A stretch of DNA of 64,000 nt from QHXM01 sp032160165 (GTDB taxonomy: Bacteria; Acidobacteriota; Blastocatellia; Pyrinomonadales; Pyrinomonadaceae). Shown here in pieces: positions 7,377 through 15,933 of this stretch. The notes beneath the pieces were generated by a model. That model was not told where the DNA came from. It made no database searches and saw only the letters and a list, made by a program, of their open reading frames with translations. Both the position numbers and the translations under genes were made by a program. Every line of letters begins with the position of its first letter. Positions within the stretch are counted from its first letter, which is position 1. The stretch is from NCBI GenBank assembly GCA_032160165.1, contig JAVHWA010000042.1:4952-68951 (forward strand), given 5' to 3'.

Positions 7377-9314
7377 TCAATGTCCTCGTCTGCGCGACGT
7401 CATCCGCAACCGCCGAACCTCGACTTTCAGTTGTTCAATCTCTTTCTGCTGCTCCTTGATCGCGTTGAGCATGGTCCAGAGGATTGGGTCGTTGTTGACG
7501 AGCAGATAGCCCTGGGCCGTGGTCGTCACAGCTTCTGGAATAAGCTTCTGTACCGCCTGCGCACCAAATCCAATGTGCTCGCCATTCGAAACCAGGCCCA
7601 GGGCATTGTTCCGTTTGTACTCATAGCGGAGCGGCTGCAGTTGCATGACCGCACTAAGTCCGCTGTTGAAACGCCCGGTGATGTTCTTCAAGCGCTCATC
7701 CGAAAAGCTTGACCAGGATCCACCACCGGGCTTGCTGGCGTTCCCGTTCACGGAGAGTAAATCGGTGGGTGCGTTCGTCCCAATGCCAACATTGCCGGCA
7801 GAAGTGATGCGCATCCGTTCGGTGCCGGTGTCGGTGTTAGTGGTGGCTCCAGTATTGAACAAGATTACTGTTGCCGCGGAAAATCCAGTGGCGCCACCAC
7901 CGAAACTTGCAATGTTCTCCGTACTCGTAGTAGCGGCGGCGAATAACGCAAAGTCCAGGTTCGCATTCGTAAACGGAGGCATCGCAAACCGATTTAGTTT
8001 TATTGTGGCGTCCAGTCTATTGCTACCCCCACTTACAGAGCCCAGGGTTAGCGTATTGCCTGAAACATCCAGCGCGGAGTGTGGACTCGCAGTGGCGATT
8101 CCTACGTTGCCACTGGCGGAAATATCAATACTACTAGTTGGCGCGCCGGGTCGGATCCTAAACGGGAACCTTGAGCCGCCCGTGACGTCGCGAACGAAGA
8201 AGTTGGCTTCGTTTCCGGCGACGTCCCAGGTCTGAGCGGTAAACCCGCCCGAGCTATTCTGCTCCAGGCGAATCGCCGGAGTATTACTGGTGTTGATATG
8301 GACATCCAGCACCGGCGTGGCAGTCCTCAGCCCGAGCCTCCCCGTGCTGTCTACCTTAATCGAATTTGCGGCTGCTCCCGCGGCAACAGATAAGACTACC
8401 GTTCCTGTTTCCGAATTGCCGCTCGCGCCTTGATCGACGAAGCCCAGGAAGCTCTCGCCGCCGCTGGCCGAGCTATTAGCTCGAATCTGCCAATTGTTGG
8501 TTGGAAAGGAGCCGACGCTCGTATCGTCAAACTGTATACGCGTGTTGTTCTCCTTCAGCCTAATGGTGTCGAATCCGAAGGTCTCGCCGTTGACGCAGTC
8601 GAGCCCGACGCACGCGCTGCCCTGCACGATCAAGTCGTCTGGAATCACGTCATCAGGAAACGCCGGGTGTGGGATTCCGGCAACGAATGTCTTCCGGGTT
8701 GGTTGCCTCACAACTGCATCGAGAAAGTAGGCCGCCCCTTGCAGCGAGGACGCCCCACGCCGATCATAGGGGTCAGGCTCTTGCAAACTGCGTAGCTTGC
8801 TCCCCACCTTAGCGCCGCCCCGCGGGGCCTCCGCTTCGATGCCGCCGGCTACAACAATCGCGCCGCCCTGAACTGAGAACGCGCCGGACTGGACCAGAGC
8901 ATTTGAGGGTAAGGCTGCCCGGGCGCGACCTTCGGCCTCTTCGGCCGCGTCTTCGTCCTTGTCGCGGCTCGCGGCCAGCTCTTTTTTCATTTCGGGTGAA
9001 AGGGTTGGTGTTAGCCGAAGTTCGTAGACGTACTGCCCGTCGGGCAGTCTCGCGCCTAACTTATCAACCAGCTTGAATATAGGTGCCGTCCCCGCCTTAA
9101 ATTCCTTGCGGTAGACCTTGCCGTTCGGCGCCGAGACGGTCAGCGTCGCGCCGGAGTGCTGAACTGCTACATCGAACCTGACACTGTCGCCGTTAGAGGC
9201 GGCTGAGGCGATTCGGTTTTTGTCATCGGCTGATTGCGCTGATACCAAAACATTGAGGAAAGCGATGGCGAAGACCATGCTCAACAGGGAGGATAAGCGC
9301 TTAGATTTCTTCAT
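7377..9314 (-). CDS. Secreted surface protein with C-terminal S74 self-cleaving chaperone domain
   Basis: The S74 domain is an intramolecular chaperone first known from phage tail spikes: it trimerises, assists folding of the upstream stalk and cuts itself off. The 645-residue protein has a signal peptide (LLSMVFAIAFLNVLVSAQ). A charged helical part (about 100-130) is followed by a long Gly/Thr/Ser/Asn-rich body with GNVGIATASP and GNVGIGTNAP repeats. The C-terminal domain (about 535-645) opens with FSDERLKNITGRF, where Ser and Lys form the expected catalytic dyad, and ends in a helical IKEQQKEIEQLKVEVRRLR coiled coil. The ATG at 9314 is used; an upstream in-frame codon at 9407 would put 31 unlikely residues before the signal peptide. 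The gene is divergent from the CRTAC1 gene. Confidence 0.85.
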   Translation of the reverse strand: MKKSKRLSSLLSMVFAIAFLNVLVSAQSADDKNRIASAASNGDSVRFDVAVQHSGATLTVSAPNGKVYRKEFKAGTAPIFKLVDKLGARLPDGQYVYELRLTPTLSPEMKKELAASRDKDEDAAEEAEGRARAALPSNALVQSGAFSVQGGAIVVAGGIEAEAPRGGAKVGSKLRSLQEPDPYDRRGASSLQGAAYFLDAVVRQPTRKTFVAGIPHPAFPDDVIPDDLIVQGSACVGLDCVNGETFGFDTIRLKENNTRIQFDDTSVGSFPTNNWQIRANSSASGGESFLGFVDQGASGNSETGTVVLSVAAGAAANSIKVDSTGRLGLRTATPVLDVHINTSNTPAIRLEQNSSGGFTAQTWDVAGNEANFFVRDVTGGSRFPFRIRPGAPTSSIDISASGNVGIATASPHSALDVSGNTLTLGSVSGGSNRLDATIKLNRFAMPPFTNANLDFALFAAATTSTENIASFGGGATGFSAATVILFNTGATTNTDTGTERMRITSAGNVGIGTNAPTDLLSVNGNASKPGGGSWSSFSDERLKNITGRFNSGLSAVMQLQPLRYEYKRNNALGLVSNGEHIGFGAQAVQKLIPEAVTTTAQGYLLVNNDPILWTMLNAIKEQQKEIEQLKVEVRRLRMTSRRRGH

Positions 9315-9520
9315 GAGGGACCTCACTTGTCGGTTTACTACCGAGCAACTTTCGTAGGGTGGATAAAGCCAGAGGTACACATCGAGGATGACTCTGCAAG
9401 AGAACATGCGAAAGAGAGGATGTCTAGTGTTTTCTATAGCAAGGTGGCCTCGATGTCAAGAATCTTGACCCACTTCACATGAGTCCCCATGTTTGCGATA
9501 CTCGGCCAGACGGCAACTTC

Positions 9521-11290
9521 ATGGAACTCACAACCGCAATTCACAAGTCCGTTCACAGGGGCATCGTGCTCGCGCTTTGCCTCTTACCGTGCTCGGTGAA
9601 TGGTCAATCAGCTCGAAGCAAGCCCGCCGCGTCCTCGTCGATCTTTGAGGAGGTTGCGGAAAGGGTTGGGCTGAAATTCCGCCATTACAACGGCATGACG
9701 GGTGAGCTCTTTCTGCCGGAGGTGATGGGCGCCGGGGCGGCGCTTTTTGATTTCGATAACGATGGAGACCTTGATGTCTATCTCGTTCAGGGATCCGTGC
9801 TCGAACCCGGGGACCAACCCGAACGGACCCTCTTTCCCTGGCGCGAGGCTGGCCGGCCGCGCGGGAAACTCTTCAGAAATGATTTGATGATCGGGAAAGA
9901 CGGCAGCCGCCGTCTACTCTTTACCGACGTCACCAGTCAGAGCGGTATTTCAGCTTATGGATACGGGATGGGGGCGATCGTCGGGGATGTTAACAACGAC
10001 GGTTGGCCTGATCTATATCTCACCAACCTTGGCGCAAACTATTTGTATCTTAACAACGGGAATGGCAAATTCACCGACGTCACACAGCGGGCACACGCGG
10101 ACGATGGCCGTTGGAGCACCAGTGCAGCATTCTTCGACTATGACCGGGACGGCTGGCTTGATCTCTTTGTGATCAACTACGGGGAATTCACACCCGCGAC
10201 AAGCCCGACGTGCTACTCAGATACGACCGCGAAGGATTATTGCGGGCCGCGGGCTTTCCGCCCGCCCGGCAACCGGCTGTTGCACAACAAGGGCGATGGA
10301 ACGTTTGACGATGTGACGGCGGTTGCCGGCGTAGCTCTTGAGTTCGGCAATGGTCTTGGAATCGTCACTGCGGATTTCGACCGCGACGGCTGGATCGACA
10401 CCTACGTCGCCAATGATGGAGACCCAAACCAACTCTGGATCAATCAGAGAAATGGGACCTTCAAGAACGAAGCGCTGCTGGCAGGAGTCGCTGTCAATCG
10501 TGATGGACTGGCCGAGGCGGGCATGGGCGTCGACGCTGGCGATTTCAACGGGGACGGTACCGAAGACCTCTTCGTCACACATCTAATGGAAGAGTCCAAT
10601 ACCCTCTTCGTCAATCGCGGGGGCGCCAACTTTGAAGACCGGACTCGGGAATCTAATCTGGGCCTGCCCGGCAGCAGGTTCACGGGCTTTGGCACTCTCT
10701 TCTTCGATTACGATAACGACGGAAGACTCGACCTGCTCGCCGTTAACGGGGCCGTCCGGCACTTGCAGGAACTGGCACGCAGAGGCGAGCCCTATCCACT
10801 CAGCCAGCCCAATCAACTTTTCCATAACGAGGGCGATGGCCGATTTGCAGAGGTATCCGATCAGGGCGGCGAAGCGTTCCGAATGCCTGGTGTTGGCCGC
10901 GGCGCGGCCTTCGGTGACGTAGACAACGACGGAGACACTGATGTGCTGGTCACCAACAATAATGGCCCGGCTCGGTTGTTTCTTAACCGAATCGGAAATC
11001 GGAATCATTGGCTGGGGCTACGACTGGTGGGCGGCAAATCAAGCCGCGACATGCTCGGGTCGTCGGTGGAGGTTATCGTATCCTCGAAGCAGCTCTTGTT
11101 GCGACGGGCCCGCACCGACGGAAGCTATTGTTCTTCACAGGACCCCAGAGTGCTCGTCGGATTAGGCAGTGCAACCCGCATTGACGCGGTCCGAGTTCAC
11201 TGGCCCGGTGGCAAGATCGAAGAATGGAAAGCCCCATTGCTCGATCGGTACATGACGCTGAAGGAAGGGACCTCCGCTCAAAAAGAGTGA
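9521..11290 (+). CDS. CRTAC1-family FG-GAP/VCBS repeat protein with ASPIC/UnbV domain
   Basis: A secreted beta-propeller-type protein. After a signal peptide (GIVLALCLLPCSVNGQS) come seven or more FG-GAP/VCBS units with calcium-binding DxDxDG cores: DFDNDGDLDVYL, DVNNDGWPDLYL, DYDRDGWLDLFV, DFDRDGWIDTYV, DFNGDGTEDLFV, DYDNDGRLDLLA and DVDNDGDTDVLV. The last 90 residues form an ASPIC/UnbV domain ending VRVHWPGGKIEEWKAP. Start choice is uncertain: the ATG at 9521 gives a compact signal peptide, while an in-frame ATG at 9479 adds 14 residues; neither has a strong ribosome-binding site. A TPR gene follows after 39 bases, a pairing common in acidobacteria. The substrate is unknown. Confidence 0.9.
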   Translation: MELTTAIHKSVHRGIVLALCLLPCSVNGQSARSKPAASSSIFEEVAERVGLKFRHYNGMTGELFLPEVMGAGAALFDFDNDGDLDVYLVQGSVLEPGDQPERTLFPWREAGRPRGKLFRNDLMIGKDGSRRLLFTDVTSQSGISAYGYGMGAIVGDVNNDGWPDLYLTNLGANYLYLNNGNGKFTDVTQRAHADDGRWSTSAAFFDYDRDGWLDLFVINYGEFTPATSPTCYSDTTAKDYCGPRAFRPPGNRLLHNKGDGTFDDVTAVAGVALEFGNGLGIVTADFDRDGWIDTYVANDGDPNQLWINQRNGTFKNEALLAGVAVNRDGLAEAGMGVDAGDFNGDGTEDLFVTHLMEESNTLFVNRGGANFEDRTRESNLGLPGSRFTGFGTLFFDYDNDGRLDLLAVNGAVRHLQELARRGEPYPLSQPNQLFHNEGDGRFAEVSDQGGEAFRMPGVGRGAAFGDVDNDGDTDVLVTNNNGPARLFLNRIGNRNHWLGLRLVGGKSSRDMLGSSVEVIVSSKQLLLRRARTDGSYCSSQDPRVLVGLGSATRIDAVRVHWPGGKIEEWKAPLLDRYMTLKEGTSAQKE

Positions 11291-11329
11291 GAGGACTATT
11301 CAGACGGACGCTCAACTAACCATTAGAGG

Positions 11330-13006
11330 GTGCGAATACTTGACGTGGATCTTTACTACATTCAGCCAATAAAGACTGAGCGCTGTGTGCACACCGTTTT
11401 CATTTGCCTGGTGCTCATCCTCTCGTGTGCGGCGGATGCCCGTGGCCTTGCGCAGTTGAATCAAAGCGTCATACCGGCCCCCGCACAGGCCTTGCTTCCC
11501 ATTCACCTGCCGGACACGAGCGACTTGGAGCAGGAAGTTCGGGCACAACTAGACTCCGCGCAGAATGCGCTCAAAGCCGCTACAAAGGCCCTCGGCACGC
11601 CCGCAGAGAAACTAGCCGAAGCCTACGGGACGATGGGTGAACTCTATCAGGCGTATTCTCTTCTTACTCCGGCCATGGAGTGCTACACCAACGCCTCCCG
11701 TCTCGCACCCAAGGAGTTCCGATGGATCTATCTGCTGGGAAAACTATACGAGCGACAGGATGAGATTCAGAAAGCAATCGGCGCGTATACCCGCGCGGTC
11801 AGTCTGCGTGCGGACTATCTGCCACTGCTCGTGAGCCTGGGAAATGTTTACCTACAACGTAACCAACTGGAAGAGGCGGAGCAGTTCTTCAATCGCGCGA
11901 TTGAATTCGACGAAGCCAGCGCTGCAGCGCAATATGGGCTCGGGCAAGTAGCGCTATCGAAGCGTCGCTATCGAGATGCAATCAAATACCTCGAGCGAGC
12001 ACTGACACTCGCGCCGGAAGCCAATCGGATTCACTACGCCCTCTCGATCGCTTACAAGGGCACCGGCGAGATAGAAAAAGTTCAATCGCAGCTTGTGCTC
12101 AGTGGTTCGGTAGGGGTTCGTGCCTCAGACCCGTTCGTCGACCGGCTTCTTGATCTAGTCAAAGGAGCCCGCCTTCATTTGAGTCGCGGCAGGGCTGCGC
12201 TGGAAGCGCAGAGATACTCGGATGCAGCGACCGAGTTTCGCAAAGCCATCCTTGAGCAGCGGGATAGTATTCCCGCACACTTCAATCTGGGCGCAGCTCT
12301 ATCACAGACTGGTGACCTGCGCGGAGCAATTTCTGAATTCGAAGAAACACTTCGCCTCGACCCCAACCATACAAACGCACATTACAACCTGGGTCTGCTG
12401 CTCGCACAGCAAGATCAACATGAAGGAGCGATTAAACAGCTGCGGTTCGTAATCACCGCATCGCCCGGCGATAGCAATGCCAGGCTGTTGCTTGCGCAGG
12501 AGCTGGTCAAACTACATCTGCCGGACCAGGCGGATGTTGAGTTCTTGACGGTATTGAAGGCTGAGCCGGAGAACGAGAGTGCGCTGGTGGGTCATGCCAA
12601 CATTCTTGTGGGACACAGGAATTATGTTGAGGCGCTATCGGCGCTGAACAACGCGCACGCGCGGTCCCCGCAAAATCTACTCACCACGGCGACGCTGGCG
12701 TTCCTGTTGGCCGCATCTCCGCAAGTTGAGCTGCGCGACGGCAAACGTGCGCTCGAACTCGCGCGATCGGTTTATGAAGCTACAGCCGCGATCAACCACG
12801 GTGCGCTGGTAGCGATGGCCCTGGCTGAGCTGGGACGGTGCGACGAAGCCGCCGCCTTGATTAGTCAATTAATCATGAATGCATCGGCGGTTGAGCGCGC
12901 CGATGTTATCCACAAACTCCAAGCTGACAGGCGACGATATGAAACGGCGAGACCCTGTCGTCCGATGGGTGACGCGACTATCTCGGATCAGACGCGAATA
13001 AGATAG
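11330..13006 (+). CDS. Secreted TPR-repeat protein
   Basis: About 558 residues with a hydrophobic leader (VFICLVLILSCAADARG) and then mostly tetratricopeptide repeats. Units are visible at about residues 95-265 (for example KEFRWIYLLGKLYERQDEIQ, YLPLLVSLGNVYLQRNQLEE, AAAQYGLGQVALSKRRYRD) and again at about 290-450 (SIPAHFNLGAALSQTGDLRG, TNAHYNLGLLLAQQDQHEG). TPRs are protein-binding scaffolds. The start given is a GTG just after AGAGG; a second GTG about 19 codons in, nearer the signal segment, is possible. It lies 39 bases after the CRTAC1 gene, so the two are probably cotranscribed and may work together. Confidence 0.85.
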   Translation: MRILDVDLYYIQPIKTERCVHTVFICLVLILSCAADARGLAQLNQSVIPAPAQALLPIHLPDTSDLEQEVRAQLDSAQNALKAATKALGTPAEKLAEAYGTMGELYQAYSLLTPAMECYTNASRLAPKEFRWIYLLGKLYERQDEIQKAIGAYTRAVSLRADYLPLLVSLGNVYLQRNQLEEAEQFFNRAIEFDEASAAAQYGLGQVALSKRRYRDAIKYLERALTLAPEANRIHYALSIAYKGTGEIEKVQSQLVLSGSVGVRASDPFVDRLLDLVKGARLHLSRGRAALEAQRYSDAATEFRKAILEQRDSIPAHFNLGAALSQTGDLRGAISEFEETLRLDPNHTNAHYNLGLLLAQQDQHEGAIKQLRFVITASPGDSNARLLLAQELVKLHLPDQADVEFLTVLKAEPENESALVGHANILVGHRNYVEALSALNNAHARSPQNLLTTATLAFLLAASPQVELRDGKRALELARSVYEATAAINHGALVAMALAELGRCDEAAALISQLIMNASAVERADVIHKLQADRRRYETARPCRPMGDATISDQTRIR

Positions 13007-13072
13007 GTGTCCGCGGATAGGGACGCAAAAGTTAGAGGCGCTCGTCCCATCTCAACTCACCGCCTTCGTCGA

Positions 13073-15055
13073 CTATGGCCGAGGCCTCGGATTGAGAGCC
13101 TCCGTGTTGTTGGCGCCGTTCGCTCGTGCCGAGTCTTGTCCGCCCTTTGACATGCGGCCCAGACGGAACCGAACAAAAAAGTGATACGAAGTCGGGTTGT
13201 TGCCGTAAACGGAATCGAGCATGGCCGGCTTGGAGTAGAAGGTCACATCACCTCCCAGCGCTACCGAGAATTTATCAGTCTCCCAAACGTCGCGAGCAGC
13301 GCCGAATGTGTAAGCCCCGATGCGGAACAGTGGGTGGCTGTCTGCGATGCCCAGACTAAGGCGCTCTGCACTATTCAACAGCCCGTTCTTATCTACCAGC
13401 TCCAGCCTGGTGTAGACATAGTTACGGCTCATGAACTGAAGGGTTGATTCCGCCGTGTAACCGTTTAAGGTCGCGGGCTGGTTATGATGGTTCTCACGAT
13501 TTCGTCCCCAGATAAGTGTTGTCGCCCAATTTCCACGTGCCAGCGGCTTGTTATAGCTGATGGAGGCGGTGGTCCGCCTCACGTCGCCGGACTCCACGGC
13601 TTCCGGGTTCTTGAGCAGGCCATAGCTGACCTGCATCGCCCAGTTCCTGGTCGGCGCGAATGAGATGCGAGCCGAATGCGAGCTCCACGGATTGAACTCA
13701 AAGTTGTAACGATTCTCATCAGGCTCGCGCCCGTTGAAGACCGATCCTTCCACCTTGAACCAGCGATAAGTAAACCCTGTGGTAAACACCCCGAACGAGA
13801 TATGAGTCGAATCCTGAAGGTGGTGAGCCAGCGGCGCAGCCGGGTTCTCGGCGGCGGACGCGCGGTGCATGAAAGCAGTAGGGCCGAGCGCGGGTTCTCC
13901 TGGAAAACCCAGGTATGCGAACCAGGACCCTCGTTCGCCAAGCGGCACTGAATACGAGGCGGATAAGGTCATGAAGAGATCGTGCGGGTGCTGTTTATCC
14001 AGAAGTGGCTGGCCTTTGTAAGTCTCGCCCGTCTGGAAGAGCTCGGGTGAACCGCCCGGCGAAAACGTAACAGGCTCCAGACTGAACATGCTGCGTAGGT
14101 CGAGCGTGCCGTGTCCAACTGGTCGCGATCCCATGGCCATTAGCCAGTTCTGCGATTCAAGCTTCGTTACTCCGCGAGGGCCGCCTTGGGCGTTGACACC
14201 TAATTTTGCTTCGCCGTGCACCATGACCATCCAGTCACCCTCCTGCCAGTGAAGCATGTGCATGGGAGTTGAAGCCGGCTGCCACGACGTGCCTGAGCCG
14301 GATCGCGAAGTGATCGTGCCGTTACTGCCTATCACCATGCCGGGCATGTTCATCCCTGCCATGGTCGATGGCTGTCCGCGTTCACTGGCAGTGTCCATGT
14401 TCATGTTCCCCATGGCGCCCGTGTTGTCGTGAGTAGCATGCGGATTCGCTTGTGTGGCAGTGGGTGTGCCCGAAGTCTGCGGCATTTCCATCCCGGGCAT
14501 GTTGTCATGCGGCGACGGAGTCTGAGCCTGATCAGTCTTCGCATTTGTCGGAGTTGCCGGCATCTGCATTCCGGGCATACTCATATCCATCTTTTCAACC
14601 GGGATTACGGGCGACGCGGTGGTAGGCGGTGACGAAGTGGCCATCGGCATGTGCATTCCCGGCATCGTCATGTCCATCGCCTGAGGCGAGACCGACGGCG
14701 CCACTGATGGCGAAGCTATCTCTGACGGCATTCCAGACATACCCGGCATGTTCGTGTCCATCGTTTGGACGGGCGTCTTTTTCGACGGTGATGACGCTCG
14801 CGATGGGGAGGGCCTGCTCCTGCCCTTCATGTTCATCGCGCTCATGCCGCCTCTTTTTTGCGCCTGCTTTCTTCTAGCCACTGTCGATCTGGATCTGGAT
14901 TTAGCATTGGCTTTGCGTTTACTTCCCATATTCATAGCGGGCATGTTCTGCATATCGTGCTGTGCCCATGCGGGCGCAGAAGCAACGCCCAGAAGCAGGC
15001 CAGCGATGGCGATGGCGCAAAACTTCGAGCGCAAATTTAACTTAAAACGATTCAC
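13073..15055 (-). CDS. Methionine-rich outer membrane beta-barrel protein, probably copper-linked
   Basis: A 660-residue protein with three parts. A signal peptide (AIAIAGLLLGVASAPAWA) is followed by about 220 residues of low-complexity sequence dominated by Met, Pro, Ser, His and basic residues, with many MPGM, MNMP and HDNMPGMEM motifs. The rest (about 245-640) alternates in the manner of an outer membrane barrel and ends in the aromatic strand YHFFVRFRLGRM. Met/His clusters of this kind bind copper or silver in CopA/CopB-type proteins, so a role in copper handling is inferred. The start is a GTG with GGGAGG just upstream. The neighbouring small gene (15193-15654) is also Met/His/Cys-rich, which supports a shared metal function. 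Confidence 0.65.
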   Translation of the reverse strand: MNRFKLNLRSKFCAIAIAGLLLGVASAPAWAQHDMQNMPAMNMGSKRKANAKSRSRSTVARRKQAQKRGGMSAMNMKGRSRPSPSRASSPSKKTPVQTMDTNMPGMSGMPSEIASPSVAPSVSPQAMDMTMPGMHMPMATSSPPTTASPVIPVEKMDMSMPGMQMPATPTNAKTDQAQTPSPHDNMPGMEMPQTSGTPTATQANPHATHDNTGAMGNMNMDTASERGQPSTMAGMNMPGMVIGSNGTITSRSGSGTSWQPASTPMHMLHWQEGDWMVMVHGEAKLGVNAQGGPRGVTKLESQNWLMAMGSRPVGHGTLDLRSMFSLEPVTFSPGGSPELFQTGETYKGQPLLDKQHPHDLFMTLSASYSVPLGERGSWFAYLGFPGEPALGPTAFMHRASAAENPAAPLAHHLQDSTHISFGVFTTGFTYRWFKVEGSVFNGREPDENRYNFEFNPWSSHSARISFAPTRNWAMQVSYGLLKNPEAVESGDVRRTTASISYNKPLARGNWATTLIWGRNRENHHNQPATLNGYTAESTLQFMSRNYVYTRLELVDKNGLLNSAERLSLGIADSHPLFRIGAYTFGAARDVWETDKFSVALGGDVTFYSKPAMLDSVYGNNPTSYHFFVRFRLGRMSKGGQDSARANGANNTEALNPRPRP

Positions 15056-15192
15056 GATTCCCTCCCGAATGACTCAAAGGAGCAGAAAGTTGTGTGGGAG
15101 CGGCCGCTTTCTACTCAGCTCTAATTTATCTGTTTTGAGTGAACGCAGATGTGCGCCTCAGCCAGGTATAACGCCGAGACGTTCGAGAAGGA

Positions 15193-15654
15193 CTAAATAA
15201 GGAAAACGCTGATTAAGACGTGCCGGGCGGTAGGGGCTTGAGGTGGAGCGTGCTGTCTCGTCAGGATCGGAGCAGCAAATGAACGGGTCTGAAAGGCAAT
15301 AGGTGCAAGCGCCTGTTGAAGGATGACCCGGAGATTTCTCCTACCCTGGTCTACACCTTTGACAGCAACTATGGACGAGGTCGGATACTCAGACTTAGAG
15401 AAGCAGTGCGGGCATGATCCCATCGGGGGATCCACTGAATAAACTTCCGCTGTGGAGACTCCCGTCTCCGTCATGGGCATATCGCCCATCGCCCCCATCG
15501 CCATTGTTTCGTGCGATGAAGATGAGTGGTGCATCAGCTGCATGGGGCAGGAAGCCTTGACTTGCATTTGCGGACAGAGCGCCGCAGCGAGTACATGACT
15601 CCAACCGCTCACGAGGAGCAGAGAGATAACAGTGATGAGTAGTAGCCGCTTCAT
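15193..15654 (-). CDS. Small secreted Met/His/Cys-rich protein
   Basis: A 153-residue product with a signal peptide (LLLITVISLLLVSGWSHVLA) and a metal-ligand-rich middle: CPQMQVKASCPMQLMHHSS, then HETMAMGAMGDMPM, then a CPHC pair at about residue 83. The C-terminal half is basic, ending TARHVLISVFLI. No established family is recognised. It precedes the Met-rich barrel gene by 137 bases on the same strand. The shared Met-Pro-Met signature suggests periplasmic binding of copper, but this is inference from composition. Confidence 0.6.
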   Translation of the reverse strand: MKRLLLITVISLLLVSGWSHVLAAALCPQMQVKASCPMQLMHHSSSSHETMAMGAMGDMPMTETGVSTAEVYSVDPPMGSCPHCFSKSEYPTSSIVAVKGVDQGRRNLRVILQQALAPIAFQTRSFAAPILTRQHAPPQAPTARHVLISVFLI

Positions 15655-15757
15655 TGTGGTTTACAAACCGGCGTATTATCGCACGTCCGCACCACTCATA
15701 GCAATAATACAGCGCTAAGCGCGGCTTCGTCCCGGCTGATTCGAGAATGAGAGTGAG

Positions 15758-15860
15758 GATTGAATCATTTGATCATTGTTTCATTGAGCCATTTGTTTCT
15801 AAGTATTCCGGTCGGTGATTGAAACAATGAATCAATGACTAAATGAATAGATGATTCAAA
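15758..15860. repeat. Imperfect long palindrome made of ATTGAATCATT-type words
   Basis: The left arm (about 15758-15797: TTGAATCATTTGATCATTG and onward) is answered by a right arm (about 15817-15859: ATTGAAACAATGAATCAATG through GATGATTCAAA) that reads as its approximate reverse complement. Both arms are built from permutations of the same short word. The rest of the 280-base gap before the GH3 gene shows nothing else clear. Confidence 0.6.
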
Positions 15861-15933
15861 CCACCCATCAATTTACCAATTTGAATTCAGCAGTTAATAT
15901 CCAGCGAGACCGGTAAACGAAGGGGCGAGCTGC

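Noticed and set aside
7377..9314. Prophage remnant because of the S74 tail-spike domain
   Set aside because: The protein has a signal peptide and no phage structural, lysis or integrase gene is near it.
13019..13048. Terminator between the convergent TPR and Met-rich barrel genes
   Set aside because: GGGACG/CGTCCC gives only a six-base-pair stem with a long loop and no T-run.
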